A stretch of DNA of 64,000 nucleotides from Phoebastria nigripes (taxonomy: Eukaryota > Chordata > Aves > Procellariiformes > Diomedeidae), in the NCBI GenBank assembly GCA_035582835.1, contig JAYKAV010000300.1, positions 1,150,907 through 1,214,906 of the forward strand. Direction: 5' to 3'. Made by a program: the position numbers and the translations under genes. Under the pieces are notes generated by a model. It did not search any database and was not told the origin of the DNA. It saw only the letters and a list, made by a program, of their open reading frames with translations. Within the stretch, counting starts at the first letter, position 1. Each line of letters opens with the position of its first letter. Below, piece by piece: positions 1 through 12,859 of the stretch.

Positions 1-2020
1 GGCTGGATTAGGAGTGTGTCTGTCCCAGATACTCCTTCAGCAGCCGCTCACAATTTGCTGGTAAGTTTGCAGGACAACTGTCGCATCTGCTTACCCTGGC
101 AATGCAGGGCTAGCGTTGGTGCTCAGAGCCCATTGCCACCTTTTCCTTTTCCTTCATCCTTTCCTTTATCTGGGCTGTCAAAATCAGGCAAATCCCATTT
201 GTGGACAATAACGTCAGTAGGGAACAGAAGATGAGACAGCGCTCTGGCCATCTCTAAACCATGAGCCTAACCTGGCTTGTGCAACATCTAGATTTACCCA
301 CAATATTGTGCTATGCCAAACACGCACACCCCAACCCAGCAGTGAGGGCTTGATACAGAAATCTTTACTGAACATGCATGTCCTTCTTTTTTCAATTGTA
401 TTTATTGCTAGTGACACCTACCAGCTTCATCTGGTAGCGCAGAAAACAAATACAGCCTTGCTCTCTGCGGAGGATATATGTTTCCTGCAGACCTCCGTGC
501 CTGGGTTGCCCCGTCAGCTCTCAGCCAAGGGTATATTTATCTCTGAGTGTCCCTGTTCAGCCCCAGGGTCTTTTCCACGACTGTGGCCTTCACATCTCAC
601 AGCCACAGCAAAGCTCTCCAGCTGCTGTGCTTTTTTAGCACCCTGGCTTGGGGGTTTCAGCGGAGGGTGCTGCTTTTTGTCAAGGGTGGGGACAGATTTG
701 AGAGCTGAAGGAGGGTTATGGGGAATAAATAAGCTCCAGGGTTGGTCTGTGAGTCTAGAAAATCCCAGATGTGCCCAGATCTGCATTGCTGTTGGCTAAA
801 CTGCCTCCAGAAAGTTTCCTCCAGCAGCGTTTGGCTTGCACCCTGATGCATGAGGATTTTGAGGCATTATGCCTGGTGCCTGGGCATTACCCATCACTCA
901 CCAGAGGCTGTTTGCTGAGCATAAGACTCACCTGGCTGATGGCAGCTCCCCGCTGTGCTGTAGACAGCTATCAGGGCCACCCTCCAGGGTCACAGCCTCC
1001 CATTGCTGTGACCCAGGATATTTCTGAGCACATGCTGGCCCATGCAAAATTTAAGAATGAAAATACCAGTTTGGGATCTTGTCCTGTGTTTGCAAATTGT
1101 CAAGTCACGGACTTCGGTCTGGAGGCTCTCTGCCATGCTCGGGGATGTTGGCGTAACAGTGGGATGCAATCTGGTCGTCTACCTTCAGCGATTGCTGCTG
1201 AAAGGCTGAAGGTTTTTATTTCCCAAGGTCTTCTCTTGCAGCCTTGGGTAAAATTTCCTTCCATTTATTCGTCAAAGGCTCCGCTCCTGTGCTGTGTTTG
1301 GGCTGTCAGCAGTTGCCTTGGACATTTAGGTCAATCACAGATATTATTTCTGTCTCTGGAGCTGGCAGCTCTCATCCTGGGCCTTCAGCTTTGTGTCTCG
1401 CCTATAAATAAAACACCATTCATTCTCAGGGCNGTGGGAAGAGGCAGCGATGAGCTCAAAGTGCTGCTTCCACAGGGAGGGGTGCTCATTTCAAATAGCT
1501 CAACCCCTCAAAGAATTATTAAGCCCCATATTAAGCATCCCTATTGCTTTAATAGGAAGCCTGGTGAGAATTACGGCGATAAAAATAGGCATTAGAGCTG
1601 CAGTGTAAGGCAACTTGTATTTGCAGCTCATCATTCACGTGCTGGACAAAACTCTGCGTGGTAGAGATGTGCAGCCAGACGGGGAGAACCTGGTGAATGA
1701 GGGGAGGCAAAGGCAAAGCCTGAGGGGTGCAGAAACACCTGTATTTGCTTTAGTCCTTGTAGGTGCTGGTTTAACCCATGGATGATGTTCCTGGGGGAAC
1801 TGAGCCCCCAGAATCAGTAATCTCACTGATCCAAAGACTTCAGGACCATGGGTCAGGTCAGTCAATGTTCCTATTGCTGACAAATACCAGTTCCCAGACC
1901 CAGTCTGACAATAGGTTACTGAGTCTTTTTCTCTGCAGATGAGTATTTTCACATTAAAATTAAAAAAAGAATAACTTTTAAATATAAGTACTAAACAGGA
2001 GTGCTTACTGGTGGATGCAA
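1..2020. other. Non-coding left flank (probable DMBX1 3' flank)
   Basis: No protein family is recognised on either strand. A stop-free plus-strand frame spans roughly 771-1595 but resembles no known domain and contains an ambiguous base at 1433, so it is treated as chance. A canonical AATAAA hexamer occurs on the plus strand at 1407-1412. Because DMBX1 is expected to the left and on the plus strand, this hexamer could conceivably belong to a long DMBX1 3' UTR, but nothing else supports that. No DMBX1 homeodomain signature is visible in this window. Confidence 0.5.
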
Positions 2021-4090
2021 GGTTGCTCAGCTCAGAGTTTTTTGGAAGAAGTCTTGTTGGCTGTAGAGGCAATAAATAGTTGCTAATTTGGAGGGCCATC
2101 ATTCTGCAGCCGTTTGTTCTCTAATGGCCTATGGATGCAGATTTATGCACTGGTAAGTAGAAGAGGGTGTTTTTTTCTAATTATTCTGGGTACNAACAAA
2201 TTTGAAGTATTGGCTAGGAAAGGGAATTGGGAAAAGCCTGCAAAACCTGCTAAAATACGCGTCAGGCAGGCATCTATTACTGTAAATTATTCCTACCTCA
2301 GAGCAGCAATGATTATAAGCTCTAGGTCTTTGTTTAATCTCTTACTTCCTTAAGAGCGCATGCTTATTGTTTTGTCATTTATTGGAGTCATTTTGCAAAG
2401 TGGATCTGGGGCGTTTTCACAGAGGGTTTACATTGCACATGATTGACTGAGTTGATTCNCTTCCAGACACTCACGTATCCCCCTGCTGCATAAATTGGAG
2501 CTGAGCACTTTTTATTTCCTTGCAAGGGAAATGAGCCCTGACGAATGGGGATGAGATGAATATCACATTATTTGGGGGCTGAGACAAGGATGGGGGCCAA
2601 AGAGAAGACATTTCTCCAGGGCTGCGTGGTACTCTCTCTTCTCACTTTCCACCCACCGCCCCCATGCTGGAATATTGCTTTTCTACACTAAAATAATCTC
2701 CCAGACACCTGGTGATTATTGTATTAAGATATGATGAATTGCAATGCTCAAAAAACCTGACAACCCTCTGCCTTTTAGATTTCCAGCCACAACAGTGAAG
2801 TACGGGCCAAATTTTGGCAGGGGGAACCTGGGAAGCTGCTGGGGAGGGTCAAGCATCCGCTGTGCCTGAACACAGGTTGGCCAGTCCTGCGGCCACCCTG
2901 CATCTCAGCATCCCTCCTGCTCCCTGAGCTTTGCCCTCGGCCAGCTCACCCCGGCCGAGCCCACTCCGGGGTCTGGCCTGCCGCGCCGCTCGGCTCTGAT
3001 CAGCTCTCCTCATCCTCCTCAGAAGGGCATGGATTTTCCTATTAGCTGCAGTTCCTACTCATTGCTGATAGATCCATCACTGTGAGCCCTGGCTCTTTGT
3101 AACCAGTTTGTCCCCCCCTGTAATTAGTCCATATTTAATCATTACTGAGGATAAAAGGCAGGGACACGTTGCAGTCATCCTTGCAAATCATCTTTTGTCC
3201 AGATGGCCCACAAAGTACATTGTAAACCTCATTAACAGATTGCACCAATTAATTATCTGGTATGGGAATCACTTCGCTAACCACCAAAGGCAGCTGCCTC
3301 CAGGAGGGAGTGCAGGCAGGGAAGGACCCGCCAACCTCAGCCCCAGCTGCTGGCCAGGGCAGGGATCAGGGTTAGCAACACTGGACATTGCTGCCATTTT
3401 TTCAATTTTTAATTAAATGCTGGTAATGCTGGTTATTTTGCTGAAAGATTTACCCTCGTCTGCCCCAAACGGGGAGCCATTTGGATTGAAATGGATCAGC
3501 CTTTCGAACCACGCCAGCAACAGGGAGCAGTTTTCTCATGGCCTTAGATGTACCTTCAGCTGCGTGAAGTTACATTTCTTTTTTTTACCCCCAAAGCAAG
3601 CAGATTAAAAACCAATTTTTTTCTCAGTCTAAAACTCAGTACCTATTGATAAATCTGTAATGAATTTGTACTCTAGGCTATTAATTGCCTTGCAGATGTT
3701 TAGCCATAGGATTCCAGTGCAGAAGGGGATCGATAGATGTTGAGATTAAATTATCCAACTGTTTCAAAACCCAAATAATCACTGCTTGAGCTTGTTTAGT
3801 TTGGGCCCAGGACAAAAGTCAATTCTTTCCCCGTGGACATTTATATAAAATACAGTTGACATAAGAAATGATGAGACTCTGGAAAACTAGATTGAGCCAT
3901 AAATATTCAGCTCTGCAGTGGATCCGAGAATAATAATTTAACTTTCTCTAATGCCCAGCTCTCAGAGTGCTTAACAAACTCTCTATTCTTGGCAATCCTC
4001 AGCTGTTTAACAATTCAGAGCCTCTAATCCATAACTTGGGAGGGAAAAATGAAGACTTAGTTCAAATAAACCCCTAGCTGATGGAGTTAG
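2020..4090. promoter_or_regulatory. AT-rich block with many homeodomain-type sites; candidate enhancer cluster
   Basis: This stretch holds no convincing reading frame but is rich in TAAT/ATTA cores, the generic homeodomain recognition core. Examples are at 3121-3127, 3135-3144, 3247-3257 (two overlapping cores), 3411-3418 and 3678-3687. It is interrupted by a short GC-rich patch at about 2880-3000. Long stretches lacking repeats, with AT-rich words of this kind, are typical of conserved non-coding elements next to developmental transcription-factor genes. The inferred neighbour is DMBX1, a homeobox gene of midbrain and hindbrain. The composition is seen directly; conservation and enhancer function are inference. 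Confidence 0.35.
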
Positions 4091-4754
4091 AAGAGCTTCA
4101 CTGTAGCATTTGCAATCAGCTAAAAAGAACAGAAAAGGATGGAGAAGAGTGTCCCTGTCTGTAGGTATCTATAGCTACTCCAGATAAGCTCTCCTACCAT
4201 TTTTTTCCTGCTTGTAAGTTACTATTTCCTAGCACAAGCATCCCCTACAAGCGTTTGCATGCTCCTACCAGCAGGTTCCACCTCCTCTCCCTCACTTGAG
4301 CCCTCCCTGGCTCTTTTCAGCCCAAGAAACCACAGCAACCCCTCTCCTGATGCTTAAACGAGCTGTGCTCAGGGGCAGGGGAAGACCTTTCCTGGCCAGC
4401 TGCAGCTGGAGGGGGACACAGCATCCATATACCCTCTGAAAGTCCTCGGTTTGCCCTGATACCTAATCAGAGTCCTTGTCACCTATGTCCTTCCTGGCCA
4501 GGATGGGAATTTTGCCCCATGAATGAGTCCTGGGAGCAGCCCGGTAACTGGGGACAAGCGATGCCTCCTTCCCCTAGAGATGCTTCTTCTTCATGCCTTG
4601 TCCCAGGTGATGCCGCATCCTACCCCTCACAGGGATAATGCGATGCGGGGGTCTCTGCTGAGCTCTCTCTTGGTCTTCCCAGTACCTTTTTCCTCTGTTT
4701 CTTGCTGGCAAAGAGCTCGGTTGTTGTTATAGCAACCTCAGTGCGGTTAAGTCT

Positions 4755-4895
4755 CTAGAGGCAAGGTTTATAGGGAGAGGCAATATCTTTTATTAGACCA
4801 ACTGATACAGCTGAAAGAGAAAAATAAAAGGGAAAAAAAAAAAAGAGTGAGAGAGCAGCTCTCTGGCTTACAAGCTCATTGCAGGTCCCCAGAGC
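4755..4895 (+). repeat. Ancient amniote interspersed repeat copy
   Basis: The block contains the phrase aatatcttttattagaccaa near 4783 followed, after an A-rich stretch, by a degenerate gagagagcagctctctggctt segment and a caggtcc end. This combination is a widely dispersed old repeat in bird and turtle genomes, where the second part usually reads as a gagagacaagctttc-like phrase. I recognise the pattern but cannot name the family with certainty. The copy is diverged and carries an internal A-run of about 12 bases. Confidence 0.45.
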
Positions 4896-7800
4896 TGTGG
4901 GCAGAGGAGAACGAAGAGGGTACAGAGGAGAAAGAGGTGACATGGGGACTTGGCATGGGCACCCGGGAAGGGGCAGACCCGGCTGGCGCAGGCTCAGCCA
5001 GGCTGGCAGGATGGCAGCANAGCAGCCCAGGAGTTACAGGGGTGCTAATCTTGTTTTATCTGGTGGAAAGCAGCAGTTCAGTGGGAAATGAGACCCATGT
5101 TCAACGCTGGCTCTTCCTGCCAAACACCAGCAGAGTGCTGGTTTGCCTTCACTGCCCCAGTACCATCACAGCATCTCCCAGGCACTGGTGGTCACAGTTG
5201 CTGCTGCAAGCACCGCTGCATCCAGTGCCAAAATAACCCCAGTCCTTCTGATCTGCTATGCATCTGCTTTTGACCTCTGATCAAACTACTCAGAGCAAAC
5301 CTTGGCAGCACCCACCCCAAGCTGTCCTCTCGGGGTACACTCCCCACCTGATGTATTGAAGGCAGCAGAAAACACTCCAGGGAGCTAATCAGCAAGGTAG
5401 CTCCTGGGTCACCTTCTAGTCTAATCCTCAGCCCCAACCCTAATTCCAGCCCCTTGGCTGTGCCCACTGGTTCTCAGCTCTTCTTCCAGAGCATCTCCAG
5501 CAGCACNGAGTGTCTCCTTGCTCGGGTCCCACCTGACCTGTTCTGCTTGCTTGGGATCTGATCTCTGGCATCCATCAAACACAAGCCACCGCTTTCAGGC
5601 ACCTCATCACTCAAGCAGACAGCGCTCCTGATGTTTGTACATCCTCATCAATCACCATGCTGTTCTGGATAAAACCCACCTCCTAATGCACAACCAGTAT
5701 TCACCTGAATGGTATCTATTTCATATGCTGACTGCTGGGAAGTCTGTCATTCAGATTGTCAGTTTTCAGTTAAATCTATGGCTTGACGATAATTTTATAT
5801 AAACACTGAGCTCAGGGCAAAAAGCTTTGCAGGCACTGATGTAAAAGCTCTTTTCTTTCTGTCTGGTGTTTCTAATCTTCAGTATTGCTCACGTAGAGTC
5901 TCCTTTCATTTTGCATATTCTTTTCTGTTTAACTAGGCCCTTGTAACCTCCTGAACAGAAAAGNAGATCAGGCAATAATTCATAGCCTGTCTGCTGAAGA
6001 AAACACAAGNGCATAAAAGAAATGTAAATGAATTCAGCATTAAACAGGTGGCTCTGGGGAAGGACATCCTGTCTGCGGTGGGAACAGGCTTGCATGTGGC
6101 CCAACAGAACGATGTAGGATGGAGTCAGCTCCTCCGAGCCAAAACTGAAAAAAGAAGCAAGGTCTGTGGTGGCTATTTCTTCTTTGCAAGAGGAGGGGAC
6201 AATGTTAGNTAAGGTAGTGCAAGACTTCCTTTCTTTTAATAGCTGCAGCAAATTTTGTTTCGACAGGTTTGATGACCACGGATGCTCAGGGATGACACCA
6301 TCATTCGAGCTGATGCTGGGTGCTCCTGCACAGCGGCAGTATTGCCCCCGCACACTCCACCCAACAAAATGCTGCTTTAAGCACAACCTCTTGTGTTATT
6401 TGCTCCCTGTAAGGGTGTTGGATGATNTCTCCCCTTGGTTATAGAGTGTGAAACTCAGCTGCTGTCTGAGGCATGTTTGTGAAGGGCCAATAAACCTCAT
6501 GGAGAGGCCAGTTATGAGCAGGGGGCAAATCTACCTTCTGGGCTTGGGCAAATCTAACTTGGTTGACAACTGCATGGGTAGGTTGGCTCATGAGGCTTGG
6601 GCTTGCCTTCAGCACAGCTGCCACAGGCCTGGTAACTACCAGCAGGAAGGCAGGATAGCTGTGCTTTATTTAAATCTCACCGGGATTTTTGCTTCTGCCC
6701 ACAGCAGAGCTTCGCACCAAGACTATGGAGCTCTTCAAACCCCCACCACTCCAGTCACAGCACCACTTCTTTCCAAGGCACCCAAGGGTGCCCTTTTGGG
6801 GTTTTGGTGAGCAGGAGCAGGGGACCGTGAAGGACACGTGCATGGCCCTGCACGGGGACACATCTGCTGACTCAGCAGGGCAAGTCCTGGTCTTCGTTGG
6901 TCCTTAAAGCAAGGGCTGCCTGGAGAGCCAAGGAGGGATGCCTCAGCAAAGCTTGACTCCGGCCCTGCTCCTCTCGCAGAGGGAAGAAGTTGGCCCATAA
7001 ATAGTCCCGTGTAGCCCTGGCTTCTTAGCAATGATGGAAAACAGAGCTGGATTTCACCAGAGCACCTAAAGTCATCCCCAGCAGAAGCATGTCCCATCTG
7101 TTCTCTGNATCTCCCACCTGTCCAACCTGGGCCAGCACTGTGTCATTGGCCACTGGGCAGCAGCCACGCCATCCACCAGCACGGGAGCACTGNCAGGTGA
7201 ATTTGGCATTGCCCATGCCTCACGTGCATCTTGAGGCACCTCCCATCACATGCGTTGCCCAAGACNCTTTCCCTACCATTGGCCTAGCAGCCCCCAGAGT
7301 CAACAAGAAACATCCAGGCAGTCTTCCAGCTCGGAGCAGAGCTTCTGTAATTAAGGTGAAATTACTGCTGTGAGCAGATGAACTCCCTCCTGGTCATGTC
7401 AGGAGGGATCACACAGCTGGGCCCATGCAGAGCAAGCTTGCTTTTAGCCTCTCTGGAAACACACCATGTAACGAGGACACACTGAAGTTATACTATGGCT
7501 CAGATAACAGTCTTACCAGGTGCATTGACCATTTTCATAAATTTTCGTCAATATTAAACCACAGTTGAAAACCCCAAAAGACCCTGAAGCATCATTTTTG
7601 TGCCCAGTCTTTACCCAAGTCTGTGAACAACTTGCCCAAAAGCAACTTATTTCTCATTAAAAAGGCTATTCATCCGGACTGAGACCAGCAAAGAGCTCCT
7701 GAGCAACAAAATTAAAGAGCATGGGATTAAATCTAGATGATTACCCCAATTCACAGACCATTACACATCCCTTCCTCTGCTCCTCATCCATTTCTGTGCA

Positions 7801-10800
7801 GAGGAGAGCATGCAGAAAACAGGGCAAATAGCTGTTTTGCTGGTCCCTTCATGAGCACAATTAGCAGAGCATCACAAAACCACAACAGGGAGCATCCACG
7901 TGCCAACAAGACCTTTCCAACATCTCTCGTGTGCCCACTGCAGTCTTTGCTGATGAGGAGAAAGTCCTCCCCAGCTACCAAGCTGCCCCCCAGATAAGTC
8001 CTGAAGAGTCAGAAAGTGCAGGAATCATGCCCTTGGCAGGAGAGCACCAGCCTGCCCTTCAGAGCAGAAAGGACAGGTACATTACAGTGTCTTGGCACCA
8101 AAAACCCCATTGCAGGTTGGAAGAGACATCAGGCTTGCCTACATGACATACAACAGAGTTATAGGCTCAGCCTTTGGTAGACACTGAAGTGCTTTTTGAG
8201 GCATCAAGGACTTTCACGTTAATCACAGAAACTGAAGGGAGGACAACATTGTATCCTAGATGGGAAGGTTGTAGTTTTTCAGCATTGCATCTCCTNGTCC
8301 TGAGTGCTGCTGCATGCAGACTGTATGGTACTATCCTGTACTGCTTACTGCCTAATTGGATCAAACTGACTCTGATTACATTTAGGGAGCTGATAAATAG
8401 CATACCTGAAAGCCACTCGCCCGTTACAGCCAAAGTGGCTCTTCCTGTAGGGAGTTAATTAAAGCCAAAAGACTATAAAGCTTTTTTTTTGCTGCTGTGG
8501 AACTTGGCTTTTGGGGGCAGCTGGAGGTGTCAGTCTGAATGGAAGCAATCTGAGGAGCTTGCACAGAGCTATTTCTATTTAGAAGCATAGTCATCACTGC
8601 AGTCCCAATAAACCATGAAGCTGAAATGTGAAGCCTTACTCAGAGCTTGTCTAGAACTTGTCGCCAAAGCAGGTCCAATTAGAATATGTTGACTCCTTGA
8701 CACTAACATATTTGGCAAAAGTCCTTGGTTTCCACTACATTTTTTCTGCAAGAGTTTCACTGGTGTAGGATATCGGACATAGAGGGGAAAGGCAAGGGCA
8801 GGAAAGATGCAGAAGAAACTACAAGAGCCCAGCAGAAAGAATATATGGGGAGCTGGGAGCAAAAGCCTCTAAAATTAGCAGACCGAAGATACAAGCCTGT
8901 ATCTTTTTCCTACTCAGGAATATGCTAAACATTGTTATTCTAAAGTGGGCCTCTGAAATTCTTTTTTTATTTTTTTAAAGAACTAAATGCCTTACTGTTT
9001 TTTTCCCAGTAGTTGATGACCAGGTGACCTAGCCTTAAAGCAGTTTGGGAGACACGCAGGGCAGCATTCCTGTACTGGTCTCACTTCTCAAACACATGTC
9101 CTCCTTGAAATTAGAAGGTCTATAACCAAAAGGGGTCTAGTTTTAGTGATGGTGCTTGTGCTATAGGCGATATTATGCCATTACCACCAAGAGCTCATCA
9201 ACTTAGGCTGGAAAACAGGTAGCTGAAGCTGATCCCATCTCTACTGGATTTTATGTCTGTGGAAAAGTTCCAGAATTTGCAAGCACAATTTTGCTTCCCC
9301 TGGGAAAACAGCCAGGTATGGTCTGTTTGGTCCATAGTTAGGTGTGATCCTCAATTGTTCCTGGATGCCAAGCCCTCAGAGCTGCCATTAACCCATCAAA
9401 GATTGCATCTCACTTCGGAAAGGTGACTTGAGCACACCACTGTCATCTACCTGCTGGCTGTCAGGACTGTGCCTAGGCATAAAGTCATCAGGTCTTCAGA
9501 TAATTGAGCTCTGGCAGACCACTGCATATCGTAGCATCAAAAACCTGGAGAACTTAAGTCATTTGACCTGATCCCCACTCAATGTCACATGCAAGATCTA
9601 CCCCATCCTGGGCAGACTCCAGTCCAGAAGCTAAGAGGTAGCTCACATGCACCTTGCTGAAGATCAGCTTACATGTGGCTTCTGGGCCACCATCAGCCAG
9701 GCTGGAGCGAGGGCCAAGGGAAGCAGTGGACCATCCCCATGGTGCCACAGGTAGGGAAGCCTCAAAGCATTAAGAAATCAGGCTGAGGCCAGGTGTGGCA
9801 GGGACAGAATCAGGTTCAGGTTAGCCTATCCCTACAAATAAAGAGACAAGCTGAAGCTCAGAGCTGAACAGACAGTAAATTATAGCTGCATCCCCCAAAG
9901 GGACAGAGCTCTACAGACATTAATGGTGATTTACCCACCCCACTTCATAAGGCACCCAAAGTAGGCAGTACACTCTCAACACTGCTCTTTTTCTCGCTGC
10001 TACCTTCCGATTTCCACCTTCCAGACCAGAAAAAGGTCTTTGTGGAAAAAGATTTTAGCCTATAAGCTTTAAACAAGGCTCTAGAACCAGGGGAATTAAC
10101 TGGAAAATGATTGAAAGCTATTAGAGGGTTTTGCATGGCTTTGTTTAATGGTGGAAGATTGCACACAAATGAAAGCTGCCAACTGGAACTCAGCAGCTGG
10201 GAGCGCATGGTGACCCCAGGCTGCCAGCAAGCCTGGCAGAGCCGGATCCTGCCTAGCAGATGTGCAGCATGGGGCCTTCTCATTTCCCTGGTCAAGCAGT
10301 GAAAACCATCCCGCTGATGTTCTTTCCTGACCTTGCAAGCCAGCCTCAGGCACCACAGAGTTAAACAGCATCGTTTTCTAACCCAGCATAGAGCCCTTGG
10401 GGTGTCTTCTCAGTATCGAACAAAATCTATTACATCTCCATTGCTGGCCAGGGTAGCTGGGAGATGGGGAAAGCAGAAGGAAGGCTACTTGCCTCAAACC
10501 TCATGAAAATGAGCTAGGATAAACAATATATGTCCTGGTATGCTTACACCATGAGGCCCAGATCCCAGTTCTTGCACACTGGTATCCCCAAAACCATCAC
10601 AGTTATATGGCCAACCACAAATGAATGCAAGAGCCAAACAAGCTTGAGGTATTTTCGTGGCTCACTCATGTGAAACAAAAGCCAGCTCAGCCCTTCAGTC
10701 CTTCCTTTTGGTGAATTCCCTTCACCCAAGGCTCCCTTGCCCCACCACAGCACCGGGGACGGCACCAGAAATTTGTGAAGGTGAGCTGGAATCACCACGC

Positions 10801-12400
10801 ACCCGCCTGTGTGGCAATATCTGTGCAGATGACACCTCAAATGAAAAATCAAAGGCTGTTTCTTTACTCTCCTCGTCATACTGTGGGTATGCAAGTGCAG
10901 CCCAGGTTAGACAACGTTGTTGGGGGCTCTTCCTCTCAGCAATGACTATAACTTTTTTTCCCCCTGAATATTCTTTGCAACTTAAATTTTTATTTTTTCT
11001 GAAACCTTTCCCACCAAGTCAGCATTGATTTATTTGGGGAGAAAAACGCTCTTTTATTTTTTGTATTCTTCCCATTGCCGCCCGTTGCTTCCAAAAGAGA
11101 GAAACCACCCCTCTGCTCCTCCAACCCTCTGCTCCTGCCCACCTCCTCCCTTGCTTTGCTTAGGGTATTTGACAGACCCCTCTCTGAGCCAACTAAACTG
11201 ACTAATCCCGGGGAAAACAACTTGGTCTTTCATGCAGCTTGAGTTTAATGTGGGTTTGATGAGCTGAGCTGCTGCAGTGCAGTGGCAGACAAACGTCAGT
11301 CCTGGGTCAGGAGGAGCAAGGGGGCTCTCAGGTCTGCCCTGGGTGCCAGGGGATGCACAAGAGCCCATCATGGGATGCACAACCTCACCGAGGCCCTGGG
11401 GAAGGCTGTCCAACCCTAGCCATGTGCTGTCTGCCACAGCTCTGCTCCCATAGGACATACGAGCTAGTCACCACACACCTCTGGTCGTGGCGATGGAGTC
11501 TGTCCATCAGGGAATTGCTCGTGTCTTGATACAGATGAGCTTCTATCCCATCACCATCACCTTCCTTCACTTTTGCTTCACAGATCATAAAAGAAGACAG
11601 ATCACTGCTTTTTCACTCTAGGCAGTCTGTCACGTCCTCAGACCGGCTCTTTGCTTTTATTAACATAGTTCCATGCTCATAAAATGCAAACCAGTTACCT
11701 TGGATCCTCTCACCTGCCCAGACCCATGCCACATCTGCAGGGTCTGTAATTGCTTTTCCAGGTGGCTTCTGCCCATCTCAGTGGATATCATCTTCCTCCT
11801 TCAGAAATGTGTTTTATCACTCCTGGTCTCCGATTAAAACAAAACCCTTTCCACATAACTAGGAAAACAGCAAAATATGAAAGCCCTACACAAACCCACC
11901 CTGGCAGACTGGACTTTATCGCCATTGATGTGAGCTTTTGCTCTGCCATTTGCTTGATGCACAATTATCAGCTCAGCAGAGCTACCCAGCGGGAGCCAAG
12001 CAATAATCTTACAGAGTAAATACAACCTGGTAGCAGAGAGCGACCTGTCCTGCCCGAGAACATTGTCAGCAGCAATAGCACCGACACAGCTGGTACCTGC
12101 TACTCACTGGGACTTGCTTTCTTGCCTTTGATAGGAACTTTCAGGAGCTGCCAGTTCAGTGTTACTCCACCAGCTCTGGCCCTGGGTTGAGCCTCCTGCG
12201 GGTACCAAGCCTCGGGCAGAGGAAGGACAGATGCCTGGGAGGGGATTGATATACCCTTGTCACTGCAGCTAAAAATCTTGCTGGAAGGGTGACTGCATGC
12301 CTCCAGCAGAAAACACATCTAGGTAAAAGGGAGGTCTGGTGGGTAAGTCACAACAAGAAGATGAAGTGAATCTAAGCAGTGTTTTCTCTTCTGCCACCAA
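4896..12400. other. Intergenic, nothing recognised
   Basis: Open frames here are short, mutually overlapping on both strands, and match no family I know. Eight or more isolated ambiguous bases fall between 5020 and 8296, which is denser than elsewhere in the window. No clear tandem or interspersed repeat was identified, apart from a possible diverged CR1-like phrase near 8110-8140 that is too short to call. Confidence 0.45.
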
Positions 12401-12402
12401 AT

Positions 12403-12480
12403 CCTTATGTGACCTTAGTCACATCACTTCATCTCCCAGTACATCCACTTCCCTACCTCCAAAAGGGGAATGTTCACTCC
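12403..12480 (-). repeat. MIR-like ancient SINE fragment (antisense)
   Basis: Read on the plus strand this stretch has gtgaccttagtcacatcact followed by an stretch equivalent to the MIR complement (a gtgaccttgggcaagtcact-like phrase, then pyrimidine-rich text ending in ctacctccaaaagggg). The order and spacing match the inverted core of mammalian-wide interspersed repeat type SINEs. MIR/CORE-SINE relics are known at low density in birds. Divergence is high, so family assignment is tentative. Confidence 0.45.
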
Positions 12481-12859
12481 TTTCTCCCACCCTTTTGCCT
12501 ATTTATTTCTACTCAGACTCCCAGGTCTTGGTGGCAGCCACAGCTTCTTGCCATTCCTCATACATACAGCTCCTGACTGTCCACTGTCCAACTCCTGACA
12601 GTCTGGGGCACTGAGGTAGTAAAACCCAGAGTGCCTGTATTTTAAGTGCTCTTAAAAATGTGGGGAGCAAGACGTATGCCCTTACTGCTATTCACTCCCT
12701 CCACCTGCTGCTATGCATTTCCCTGTGAAGATAATAAGGCAAAATATTTCACACCGAATGGGCTTTCTCCTTTTCTCTCCTCGGCAAACGCACTTTGCAC
12801 CTGCTCATTAACAAACGTACACCATCCACATCGACCAGGGCTGGCGCTGAATTGAACTT

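Noticed and set aside
1407..1412. AATAAA on the plus strand as a gene end
   Set aside because: An isolated hexamer with no identified upstream gene in the window; expected by chance in AT-rich DNA.
771..1595. Plus-strand frame open for about 274 codons
   Set aside because: No recognisable domain, no matching splice or start context, crosses an ambiguous base, and the amino-acid composition looks like translated non-coding DNA.
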